From RGIG3009 sp964433065 (lineage in GTDB: Bacteria; Bacillota; Clostridia; Oscillospirales; Acutalibacteraceae), in the NCBI GenBank assembly GCA_964433065.1, contig CAYSPZ010000070.1:1-8222 (forward strand): a stretch of 8,222 bases of DNA, read 5' to 3'. Under the pieces are notes generated by a model. The model had not been told where the DNA came from and searched no databases. It was given only the letters and a program-made list of their open reading frames with translations. Positions 1 through 5,646 of the stretch are shown here, in pieces (position 1 is the stretch's first letter; each line of letters starts with the position of its first letter). The translations under genes were made by a program, and so were the position numbers.

Positions 1-56
1 GTATGAACTTCTATTTTATTTCGCTAAAGTGTTGCACTTGATAGTATAATTCACCT
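1..56 (+). mobile_element. Possible 3' end of an IS30-type insertion sequence (edge fragment)
   Basis: Seen: on the plus strand an open frame enters from the window edge and reads 15 codons (ending ...KVLHLIV) to a TAA at 47-49. Its last part contains AAAGTGTTGCACTTG followed by an AT-rich ATTCACC near position 56. From memory, many Firmicute IS30-family elements end with a GTGTTGCACTT-like terminal repeat that overlaps the transposase stop, giving C-termini similar to this one. The fragment converges on the kinase gene and stops just short of that gene's terminator. Only the last few codons are present, so neither the transposase DDE domain nor the other terminal repeat can be seen. It could equally be unrelated intergenic sequence. 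Confidence 0.25.
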
Positions 57-64
57 ACACACAT

Positions 65-95
65 AAAAGCAGGGAGTTTACACTCCCTGCTTTTT
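65..95 (-). terminator. Rho-independent terminator after the kinase gene
   Basis: The arms AGCAGGGAGT (68-77) and ACTCCCTGCT (82-91) are perfectly complementary around a 4-nt loop, and the flanking A and T runs extend the stem to 14 bp. Read on the minus strand the hairpin begins about 8 nt after the kinase stop codon and is followed by a short T run. On the plus strand it is followed by TTTTT, so it probably works in both directions and may also insulate the kinase from transcription entering from the left. Confidence 0.85.
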
Positions 96-102
96 GATCG
101 GT

Positions 103-1200
103 TTATTTTGCGGTACATTCGGTCACGATATCGCACATGCGGTCCCATTTGCTCTCCATATCCTTTAACAGATGCAATTGGTTGCGACTGCGTACCAGAT
201 TGTGTGTCGGATATTTGATCTTGAAATATTCGTCGCCGTTTAAGTAGTCGGTAAGGAAACGGACAACCAATTCCAACGTCATAATGTACGCGCCATACGG
301 GAGAAGACGGATCTCTTCTTCGAGCAATAAGCCTTCCGCAGCGGCAATGTATCCGCGCGTAAACTGCTCATACAGATCCAAATTGAGCGATACTTTTGAA
401 AAATCGGGATCGTCTTCCGCCGTGGTGGATGCACCGAAACGGATCGCATCGCCGAAGTCGTACGCTGAGGAACCGGGCATAACCGTGTCCAGATCGATCA
501 CACAGATGGCTTTATCGGTTTTGGAATCAAACAAGATGTTGTTGATCTTGGTATCGTTGTGGGTGACGCGGCGCGGGACACGACCGTCCGCGATCGCATT
601 GACGATCACACCGCAATCTTCTTCGCGGTCGAGCAAAAAGCGAATCTCTTCCGCCACCTCGTCCACACGACCTGCGCGGTTATTATCGATCGCTTCGTGT
701 AACGCTTTATACCGCATCGGCGTATTGTGGAAATTGGGAATGATCTCAACCAGATCGTCTGCCGCGAAATCGGATAACCAACCCTGGAACTCACCGAATT
801 CACGACCGGCTTCATAAAATTGTTCGGGGGATTCCACCGCATCGTACGCTACCGCGTCGGCAACGTATTCGTAAACACGGAAGAAATGATGGGCACTGGT
901 ATAATAATACGGCACACCGTCCGCCGTTTTTAAGAACGACAGAACGCGCCGTTCGTAACTTTCACCTTCTTGGAGCATGCGCGCTTTTACATGTTCGGTC
1001 ACCTTGATGATGTTGCTCATAACATCTTCGGGTTGTTTAAAAACAAACGTGTTGACACGTTGGAAGATATACTGCTTTTGGGTACCGTCTTCGTCAACGG
1101 TTATCAGGTATGTAGAGTTAATATTACCGGAATGGATTTCCTCTTCCTTGACGATCGGCGCCGTAATGCCGAACCGTGCCGCAAGTTCCTGGAAATTCAT
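103..1200 (-). CDS. nahK: N-acetylhexosamine 1-kinase-like phosphotransferase
   Basis: Predicted cytoplasmic sugar kinase of the aminoglycoside phosphotransferase (APH) fold. Family knowledge: bifidobacterial NahK phosphorylates GlcNAc and GalNAc at C1 with ATP in the galacto-N-biose/lacto-N-biose salvage route. Seen: 365 residues, close to the roughly 359 of Bifidobacterium NahK as I remember it. Motifs include HSGNINSTYL near residues 23-32 (nucleotide loop), THNDTKINNIL at 213-223 with Asp216 as the expected catalytic base, IDLDTVMPG at 235-243 (metal-binding Asp) and DFGDAIRFGAS at 248-258. The C-terminal RFLTDYLNGDEYF and KYPTHNLVRSRNQ segments also match NahK by recall. The ATG at 1200 has a GAGGG site (1206-1210) 5 nt upstream. 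The gene is alone between its own promoter and terminator, with no phosphorylase, epimerase or sugar transporter beside it. Exact sugar specificity is inferred; another hexosamine or a different sugar is possible. Confidence 0.8.
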   Translation of the reverse strand: MNFQELAARFGITAPIVKEEEIHSGNINSTYLITVDEDGTQKQYIFQRVNTFVFKQPEDVMSNIIKVTEHVKARMLQEGESYERRVLSFLKTADGVPYYYTSAHHFFRVYEYVADAVAYDAVESPEQFYEAGREFGEFQGWLSDFAADDLVEIIPNFHNTPMRYKALHEAIDNNRAGRVDEVAEEIRFLLDREEDCGVIVNAIADGRVPRRVTHNDTKINNILFDSKTDKAICVIDLDTVMPGSSAYDFGDAIRFGASTTAEDDPDFSKVSLNLDLYEQFTRGYIAAAEGLLLEEEIRLLPYGAYIMTLELVVRFLTDYLNGDEYFKIKYPTHNLVRSRNQLHLLKDMESKWDRMCDIVTECTAK

Positions 1201-1289
1201 ATCATCCCTCTTTTCAAGTTGTGATACTTATCTTGCGCTCATTGTAAAAGGAAAGCCGTTTTTTAGAAAAACGACCTCCAACCTCTATC

Positions 1290-1317
1290 ATTATACCAAA
1301 TGTTCATAAAAAGTCAA
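1290..1317 (-). promoter_or_regulatory. Sigma-A-type promoter for the kinase gene
   Basis: On the minus strand TTGACT (1317-1312) is followed after 16 bp by TATAAT (1295-1290). The base triplet before the -10 is TGG, an extended -10 element. Transcription would start near 1283, giving a leader of about 80 nt before the kinase ATG at 1200. The leader holds a weak A/T hairpin (CGTTTTT 1273-1267 with AAAAACG 1263-1257); I recognise no riboswitch in it. The promoter lies just past the hairpin at 1342-1368, so the kinase is probably a separate unit from the his operon. Confidence 0.85.
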
Positions 1318-1341
1318 GATATTTAATCATTTTGTCGGCAA

Positions 1342-1368
1342 AGGGGTGCCGCATCCGGCGGCACCCCT
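1342..1368 (-). terminator. GC-rich hairpin, probable end of the his-operon transcript
   Basis: A perfect 11-bp stem (AGGGGTGCCGC / GCGGCACCCCT) closes on a 5-nt loop and lies 8 nt after the stop codon of the small Gln/Asn/Lys-rich gene, directly before the kinase promoter. Position and stability fit an intrinsic terminator. The following minus-strand bases are TTGCCGACAAAA after the arm's last T, so the U-tract is poor. It may terminate inefficiently, need a factor, or act mainly as an mRNA 3' stabiliser. Confidence 0.65.
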
Positions 1369-1376
1369 CGTCGATT

Positions 1377-1484
1377 TTAGAAATTGCGATCTTTTTTGTT
1401 CTGCTCTTGATTGTGTTTTTTGTTCTGCTGTTCGTTCTGTTTGTTTTGCTCGTTTTGTTTGTTTTGCTGATTCTTCTGCTCCAT
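1377..1484 (-). CDS. 35-residue Gln/Asn/Lys-rich mini-protein, function unknown
   Basis: Reading 1484 to 1377 gives 35 codons and a TAA; the protein begins MEQKNQQNKQNEQ and ends KKDRNF. A perfect AGGAGG (1497-1492) sits 7 nt before the ATG, the best ribosome binding site in the window. By my count 10 Gln, 9 Asn, 7 Lys and 4 Glu make up 30 of 35 residues. It contains no Cys, Trp, Gly, Pro or aliphatic residue apart from the initiator Met. NKQNEQ occurs twice in tandem (residues 8-19) and QNKK occurs twice (20-23 and 28-31). The peptide should be soluble, basic and disordered, without a signal peptide or membrane segment. It lies 76 nt after the membrane-protein gene and directly before a strong hairpin, so it is probably the last gene of that transcript or has a promoter in the gap. 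Gamma-type small acid-soluble spore proteins have a similar Gln/Asn bias, but I see no matching motif. I do not recognise the family. Confidence 0.65.
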   Translation of the reverse strand: MEQKNQQNKQNEQNKQNEQQNKKHNQEQNKKDRNF

Positions 1485-1496
1485 TGTAAACCCTCC

Positions 1497-1509
1497 TGTG
1501 TGTCACACA
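1497..1509. repeat. 13-bp dyad TGTGTGTCACACA next to the mini-gene ribosome binding site
   Basis: TGTGTG and CACACA are perfect inverted arms around a single central base. The dyad touches the upstream end of the AGGAGG site. It is too tight for a stable RNA hairpin but suits a small DNA-binding dimer site. It may be chance; no protein is assigned. Confidence 0.3.
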
Positions 1510-1514
1510 TAATC

Positions 1515-1532
1515 TGAAGACGATCGTCTTCA
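1515..1532. promoter_or_regulatory. Perfect 18-bp palindrome upstream of the mini-gene
   Basis: TGAAGACGATCGTCTTCA equals its own reverse complement over all 18 bases and sits in the 76-bp gap between the membrane-protein gene and the mini-gene. It could be a repressor or activator operator. In RNA it could form a 7-bp stem with a GATC loop, separating the two coding regions. No convincing -35/-10 pair is visible beside it, and no T-run follows it on the minus strand, so a simple terminator is unlikely. Confidence 0.4.
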
Positions 1533-1560
1533 CGGTTAGTGTTTCCCACAGAACGCGCGG

Positions 1561-2292
1561 TTATTCTGCGGCGGTTGCAAGAGCATACGCATTTAACAAT
1601 TCAAGCGAATGTTGCATCTTCTCACGTTGTTCGTCGGTGTTATTTTCACCCGTTGCACGTACACCGAAATACAGGTCGGTCGGAAAGGCTGTTTCCCATT
1701 CTTCGGTGATCTCGTCACCAAACCATTTTTTGGCTTTTTCAAGCAAATTCAAATGAAGATAGGTGCCGTTCTCATCAACCGTTCCGCCCGTAGCGGTAAG
1801 CGGCGCAAAAAAGGTCTTACCCTCTTCCATTTTGGATTCAAACGTATCGTACATAGACGGATCCAACGCAAAGATCGGCACGTCAAATGCCATAATATGC
1901 GCCATCACCGCTTGTCTGCCGACTCCGCCGTCGTAATAGTTGCTCAGCGGATCGGTGGAGATGGGCGAAAACTGTACCGTTACCTGTACCTTTCCGTCAC
2001 CGTTGACGTCCTTGCCGCAGGTCGCCAATTCCGCTTCAAATCGCGCAATAAATGCATCGGGAAGGTAACCGTCCGCCGCAATGGTAACGGTATAGTCGGG
2101 GTGTTCTCGGGTAAGCGTATCGGTGATGGCGACTGTTGCCACGCCTATCAAAAACAGCACGAAGATACAGACCCATTTATGGTAGAACCAAAAATTCTTC
2201 CATTTTTCTTTCGCCGTCATCGGTTGTTCGGACGACGGTTTGCGCTCTAACTCCTCTTTGTTAACACCCACCAGATAACGTTCTCTGGCCAT
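1561..2292 (-). CDS. Single-pass membrane protein with a large extracytoplasmic domain, function unknown
   Basis: 243 residues. The N-terminus (1-39) is charged and includes a TAKEKWKNFWFYHKW stretch. One hydrophobic segment (about 40-58, VCIFVLFLIGVATVAI) follows, then about 185 mostly polar residues. Basic residues before the helix and none just after it suggest N-inside/C-outside topology. Residues 95-102 (DVNGDGKV) resemble an EF-hand or dockerin-type calcium loop, but only one copy is present. No catalytic motif is recognised, and there is no lipobox. The ATG at 2292 has AGGAG (2303-2299) 6 nt upstream, and this site overlaps the hisIE stop codon. The gene is therefore very likely transcribed with the his genes although no histidine role is apparent. 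I recall similar short membrane-anchored hypothetical proteins in Oscillospiraceae genomes, always without a function. It could be a cell-envelope or solute-sensing protein. Confidence 0.85.
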   Translation of the reverse strand: MARERYLVGVNKEELERKPSSEQPMTAKEKWKNFWFYHKWVCIFVLFLIGVATVAITDTLTREHPDYTVTIAADGYLPDAFIARFEAELATCGKDVNGDGKVQVTVQFSPISTDPLSNYYDGGVGRQAVMAHIMAFDVPIFALDPSMYDTFESKMEEGKTFFAPLTATGGTVDENGTYLHLNLLEKAKKWFGDEITEEWETAFPTDLYFGVRATGENNTDEQREKMQHSLELLNAYALATAAE

Positions 2293-2303
2293 CGTATTCT
2301 CCT

Positions 2304-2957
2304 TTATTGTCCGGTCATTTTTTCTTGTTTGACTTTGTGATCGATCACGTGGCGGGATGCCAGTTCGCGGTGGATATCTTCAAGCGAGATACCCATCTCG
2401 ATCATCAATACCATTACGTGGTATGTCAGATCCGCGATCTCGTATACCGTTTCTTTTTTATCGTCCGCTTTGGCGGCGATAATCACCTCGGTACATTCCT
2501 CACCGACTTTTTTTAGGATCTTATCCAGTCCCTTTTCAAACAGATAGGTAGTGTACGATCCTTCTTTTTTATCGGTCTTGCGCCCTTCGATCAGTTTGTT
2601 GAGTATTTCAAGCGAAAACTCGTGACGGTGGTCGCTCTGATACACGGGTTTGGTAAAGCAAGAGGTGGTGCCGGTATGACAAGCGGGACCGTCGGGTTCC
2701 ACCATCACGACCAGCGCGTCGTTATCACAGTCCGCCGTGATCGACACGATGTGTTGATAGTTACCGCTCGTTTCCCCTTTGAGCCACAGTTCCTGACGGG
2801 AACGACTGTAAAAGCAGGTCAATCCTTCGTCGAGCGAACGCTGTAAACTTTCGCGGTTCATATATGCGAGGGTCAGCACCTGTTTGGTTACCGCATCGGT
2901 CACGATTGCGGGGATCAGACCGTTTTCATCAAATTTCAGTTGATCGATTTGTAACAT
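2304..2957 (-). CDS. hisIE: Bifunctional phosphoribosyl-AMP cyclohydrolase / phosphoribosyl-ATP pyrophosphatase
   Basis: Catalyses the second and third steps of histidine synthesis: hydrolysis of PR-ATP to PR-AMP (HisE part) and opening of the adenine ring to ProFAR (HisI part). Seen: 217 residues in two domains. The HisI domain covers about 1-105, with WLKGETSGN (58-66), DCDND (76-80) and CHTGTTSCF (93-101); Cys77, Cys93 and Cys100 are the expected zinc ligands. The HisE domain covers about 115-217, with SYTTYLFEKG (134-143), VGEECTEV (151-158) and YEIADLTYH (172-180); Glu153, Glu154, Glu157 and Asp176 are the expected Mg2+-binding acids. The ATG at 2957 has AAAGGA 7 nt upstream. Both domains look complete, so both activities are expected. 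The fusion is common in bacteria. Confidence 0.97.
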   Translation of the reverse strand: MLQIDQLKFDENGLIPAIVTDAVTKQVLTLAYMNRESLQRSLDEGLTCFYSRSRQELWLKGETSGNYQHIVSITADCDNDALVVMVEPDGPACHTGTTSCFTKPVYQSDHRHEFSLEILNKLIEGRKTDKKEGSYTTYLFEKGLDKILKKVGEECTEVIIAAKADDKKETVYEIADLTYHVMVLMIEMGISLEDIHRELASRHVIDHKVKQEKMTGQ

Positions 2958-2971
2958 ACCATTATCCTTTC

Positions 2972-3730
2972 TTAAGTACGGGCGGTTATGCCGTTTTGCA
3001 ACATATATTGTTTTAATGTGCGGATATCCACTTCGCCGAAATGGAAGATGGATGCCGCGAGTCCCGCGTCCACCTTCGGCAACGTTTGAAACAGGGTAAT
3101 AAAATCGTCCATATTCCCCGCACCGCCCGATGCGATGACGGGAACCGATACGGCATCACATACCGCGCGTAACATCTCAAGATCAAACCCGCGTTTCACA
3201 CCGTCGGTATCGATGGAATTGACCACCACTTCACCCGCGCCGTCGTTGACGCAACGACGAATCCACGAAATGGCTTCCATCCCCGTATCTTCCCTACCGC
3301 CTTTGGCAAATACGCGGAATTCGCCGCCGACGCGTTTGATGTCCACCGACAGTACCACACACTGGTCACCGTACAATTTGGCGGCTTCGCCCACCAACGC
3401 AGGGTTGGCGATGGCACCCGAATTGACGCTCACTTTATCCGCGCCGCAGGCGAGTACCCGCTCGAAATCGGCGACCGTGCGAATACCGCCGCCCACCGTA
3501 AGCGGAATGAATACCGACCGTGCGGTCTCGCATAAGATATCGGTAAACAGTTTGCGTCCCTGCGCCGATGCGGTAATGTCGTAAAAGACCAGTTCGTCGG
3601 CACCGCCGTCACTGTACCGTTTGGCAAGATCGACCGGTGACGCCACGTCGCCGAGTCCTTGGAAATTGACGCCCTTGACCACCCGACCGTCTTTGACGTC
3701 AAGGCAAGGGATAATACGTTTCGTGATCAT
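2972..3730 (-). CDS. hisF: Imidazole glycerol phosphate synthase, cyclase subunit
   Basis: Partner of HisH. It uses ammonia passed from HisH to convert PRFAR into imidazole glycerol phosphate and AICAR. Seen: 252 residues, the usual length for this (beta-alpha)8 barrel. The catalytic aspartates are Asp11 (IIPCLDVKDGRVVKG) and Asp130 (VLSVDIK). Phosphate-binding segments are VGGGIR (79-84), NSIDTDG (171-177) and SGGAG (201-205), and HFGE (230-233) is also typical. The frame stays open upstream to 3949, but those 73 codons lie inside hisA and do not resemble HisF. The ATG at 3730 is chosen because MITKRIIPCLD is the family N-terminus and it forms an ATGA overlap with the hisA stop. The ribosome binding site there is weak (GGGGTGG), so initiation probably depends on coupling to hisA translation. 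Confidence 0.97.
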   Translation of the reverse strand: MITKRIIPCLDVKDGRVVKGVNFQGLGDVASPVDLAKRYSDGGADELVFYDITASAQGRKLFTDILCETARSVFIPLTVGGGIRTVADFERVLACGADKVSVNSGAIANPALVGEAAKLYGDQCVVLSVDIKRVGGEFRVFAKGGREDTGMEAISWIRRCVNDGAGEVVVNSIDTDGVKRGFDLEMLRAVCDAVSVPVIASGGAGNMDDFITLFQTLPKVDAGLAASIFHFGEVDIRTLKQYMLQNGITART

Positions 3731-4440
3731 CGTGCCACCCCGATTGCTTGTGAGAGCGAGATCGCTCCCGTGTAGTATGCTTTTCCGATGATGGCACCGT
3801 ACAGATCCAGTTGCGCCAAACGACGGATATCCTCCATCGACGACACACCGCCCGACGCGGTAATGTTCATTGATACCTGTTCGGACAGTTGACGATACAG
3901 GTCCACATTGGTGCCTTGCATCGCACCGTCTTTGGAAATATCGGTACAAATGATGGTACCGACACCGATATCCTGCATTTGTTTACAGAAAGCAAACGCA
4001 TCCAGCGCCGCCGTTTCGGTCCATCCTTTGATGGCGACCTGCCCGTCGCGGATATCCACGCCGACCGCGATCTTATCACCGTACCGTTTGACCGCCTGCT
4101 CCACAAAGCCTTCTTCGGTCACGGCGGCGGTGCCGAGTATCACGCGGTCAACCCCTGCCGCCACGTAGTGATCGATGGTATCGAGCGAACGGATACCGCC
4201 GCCGATCTCACAGAACAGATCGGTTTTTTCTTTGATATCGCACACCACGTTGAGGTGCGGTGTGGTGCCGTCTTTGGCACCTTGCAGGTCCACCAGATGA
4301 ATGTGGGTGGCACCTTGCTTTACAAAATCGTGCGCAACCGAAACGGGATCGTCGTTGTACACCGTCATACGGGCATAATCGCCTTTGAGCAACCGCACGG
4401 CTTTGCCGTCAAACAGGTCGATTGCCGGAAAAATGTGCAT
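3727..4440 (-). CDS. hisA: ProFAR isomerase (HisA)
   Basis: Isomerises ProFAR to PRFAR by an Amadori rearrangement, supplying the HisH-HisF substrate. Seen: 237 residues with a HisA/HisF-type barrel. Asp8 (FPAIDLFDGKAVRL) and Asp129 (GVDIRDG) are the expected acid/base pair. Phosphate-binding loops include IGGGIR (79-84) and ASGGVS (195-200). KGWTE (138-142) carries the Trp typical of HisA, and TDISKDG (166-172) is on a later strand. The N-terminus MHIFPAIDL separates it from HisF. The ATG at 4440 lies 2 bp after the hisH stop and has GGAGGGG (4452-4446) 5 nt upstream, inside the end of hisH. A dual HisA/TrpF (PriA) role is typical of Actinobacteria; nothing here suggests it. Confidence 0.97.
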   Translation of the reverse strand: MHIFPAIDLFDGKAVRLLKGDYARMTVYNDDPVSVAHDFVKQGATHIHLVDLQGAKDGTTPHLNVVCDIKEKTDLFCEIGGGIRSLDTIDHYVAAGVDRVILGTAAVTEEGFVEQAVKRYGDKIAVGVDIRDGQVAIKGWTETAALDAFAFCKQMQDIGVGTIICTDISKDGAMQGTNVDLYRQLSEQVSMNITASGGVSSMEDIRRLAQLDLYGAIIGKAYYTGAISLSQAIGVAR

Positions 4441-4442
4441 CG

Positions 4443-5057
4443 TTACCCCTCCGTTTCACAAAATGCGCGTAGAATGTTAAGTCCCACCGTACCGCTTTTT
4501 TCGGGGTGGAATTGGCAGCCGTACACGTTCCCCTTTGCCACCGCGGCGGTAAGCGGCGCGCCGTACTCGGCGGTTGCGATCACCGCGTCATCACAGTCGG
4601 TCGCGTAAAAGGAATGGACGAAATACACAAAATCCCCTTCCTGCAGGTAGCGGAACAACGGGTGCGGACGCTTGAAGGTCAAGGCATTCCACCCGATGTG
4701 CGGGATCTTTAACGTTTCGGGAATCGCGTCCGCGATCGGGCAGATGGCACCGCCGATCAAGCCGAGGCCGCGATGTTCGCCGTATTCGTAACTGACGTCA
4801 AACAACAATTGCATACCGAGACAGATGCCGAGCAAGGGTTTCCCATCGTTTGCCAGTTCCACGAGCAGACGGTCCAGTCCGCTTTTTCTGAGTTTCTCAG
4901 CCGCGTCACCGAACGCACCGACACCCGGCAGAACGATCTTGTCCGCCGCGCGTAAAGTGGTTTCGTCGTCGGTGACGACCGCTTCGACACCGACGGCGGC
5001 GAAAGAACTTTTCAGTGAAAACAGGTTGCCGACACCGTAATCTACAATGGCGATCAT
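4443..5057 (-). CDS. hisH: Imidazole glycerol phosphate synthase, glutaminase subunit
   Basis: Class I glutamine amidotransferase that hydrolyses glutamine and channels ammonia to HisF. Seen: 204 residues, normal length. The triad is complete: Cys79 in the nucleophile elbow LLGICLGMQLL, and His184 and Glu186 in CQFHPEKSG. LPGVGAFGDA (43-52) is the oxyanion-strand region, and KIPHIGWN (117-124) and YFVHSFY (145-151) are HisH signatures that distinguish it from GuaA, CarA or PabA. The ATG at 5057 shares its A with the hisB stop (TAATG) and has AGGGAG (5070-5065) 7 nt upstream. It is separated from hisF by hisA, a common order in Firmicute his operons. Confidence 0.97.
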   Translation of the reverse strand: MIAIVDYGVGNLFSLKSSFAAVGVEAVVTDDETTLRAADKIVLPGVGAFGDAAEKLRKSGLDRLLVELANDGKPLLGICLGMQLLFDVSYEYGEHRGLGLIGGAICPIADAIPETLKIPHIGWNALTFKRPHPLFRYLQEGDFVYFVHSFYATDCDDAVIATAEYGAPLTAAVAKGNVYGCQFHPEKSGTVGLNILRAFCETEG

Positions 5058-5644
5058 TACAGAACTCCCTTCGTGGACGGCACTTCGTCTGCCGCGTCGG
5101 GATCGATCGATACGGCGGTGCGTAAACTGCGCGCGACCGATTTGAAAGCACCCTCTAAAATGTGATGACTGTTACTGCCCGCCAGTTGACGGATGTGTAA
5201 CGTACACGCACTGTGGCGCACAAACGCGAGCCAGAATTCCTCGCCGAGTTCGGTGTCAAACGTACCGATCTTCGCGGCAGGGATATTGAGAGCATATTGT
5301 AACATTGAGCGACCCGAAAGATCGACCGCCGAGAGGATCAGACTCTCGTCCATCGGCAGAACGGTGTGACCGTAGCGGACAATGCCGCGTTTGTCACCGA
5401 GTGCTTCGGAAAATGCCTGACCCAAACAGATACCGATATCCTCCACCGTGTGGTGGTCGTCCACCTGCGTGTCACCTTTGCAGGTGAGGGTCAGGTCAAA
5501 CCGCGCGTGACGGGCAAACAGGGTCAACATATGATCCAGAAAACCGCAACCGCTATCGACGGCGGCAGTACCCGTACCGTCTAAATTTAAGGTGAGTTGA
5601 ATATCGGTTTCCGCCGTTTTGCGGGTGATCGTTGCTTTTCTCAT
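5057..5644 (-). CDS. hisB: Imidazoleglycerol-phosphate dehydratase
   Basis: Removes water from imidazole glycerol phosphate to give imidazole acetol phosphate; Mn2+-dependent and usually a 24-mer. Seen: 195 residues, the monofunctional length, with no N-terminal HAD phosphatase domain as in E. coli HisB. Metal and substrate motifs are GFLDHML (34-40), DDHHTVED (62-69), MDE (98-100), FVRHSA (141-146) and SNSHHILEGAFK (157-168). The C-terminus VPSTKGVL matches the usual IPSTKGVL. One small departure is Cys33 before GFLDHML, where Val or Ile is more usual. The ATG at 5644 is 2 bp after the hisC stop, with AGGAGAG (5659-5653) 8 nt upstream. A separate histidinol phosphatase must complete the pathway. 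Confidence 0.97.
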   Translation of the reverse strand: MRKATITRKTAETDIQLTLNLDGTGTAAVDSGCGFLDHMLTLFARHARFDLTLTCKGDTQVDDHHTVEDIGICLGQAFSEALGDKRGIVRYGHTVLPMDESLILSAVDLSGRSMLQYALNIPAAKIGTFDTELGEEFWLAFVRHSACTLHIRQLAGSNSHHILEGAFKSVARSLRTAVSIDPDAADEVPSTKGVL

Positions 5645-5646
5645 AG

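Noticed and set aside
606..842. Minus-strand frame of 78 codons inside the kinase gene
   Set aside because: It is another frame of the kinase coding region with no start signal; the kinase frame is intact through this stretch, so it is not a frameshift remnant.
1228..1242. Five-codon upstream frame (ATG AGC GCA AGA TAA) in the kinase leader
   Set aside because: No ribosome binding site precedes it; the nearest GGAGG (1275-1279) is over 30 nt away. Too little to call a leader peptide.
1257..1273. A/T-rich 7-bp hairpin in the kinase leader
   Set aside because: Mostly A-T pairs with a 3-nt loop and no nearby anti-structure; too weak to call a riboswitch or attenuator.
1332..1517. Plus-strand frame of 61 codons rich in Leu, Val and Phe, resembling a small membrane toxin
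   Set aside because: It is the complement of Gln/Asn/Lys codons, which necessarily reads as Leu/Val/Phe. It begins with TTG, has no ribosome binding site and starts inside the terminator region.
1304..1549. Two longer minus-strand frames (1304-1549 and 1327-1533) covering the mini-gene
   Set aside because: They run through the palindrome and the GC hairpin, and one reaches into the kinase promoter. The frame starting at 1484 alone has a correctly spaced AGGAGG and stops before the hairpin.
1609..2250. Plus-strand open frame (213 codons) opposite the membrane protein gene
   Set aside because: The minus-strand gene has a good ribosome binding site, a membrane segment and operon spacing; the opposite frame is Arg/His-rich and shows no recognisable motif.
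3731..3949. Upstream in-frame extension of hisF by 73 codons
   Set aside because: The extra residues are an out-of-frame reading of hisA; the family N-terminus MITKRIIPCLD begins exactly at 3730 with an ATGA overlap.
3889..4608. Long plus-strand open frame (239 codons) opposite hisA and hisH
   Set aside because: It lies fully antisense to two well-conserved his genes, resembles no protein family I know and lacks its own operon context; it is a by-product of their codon use.
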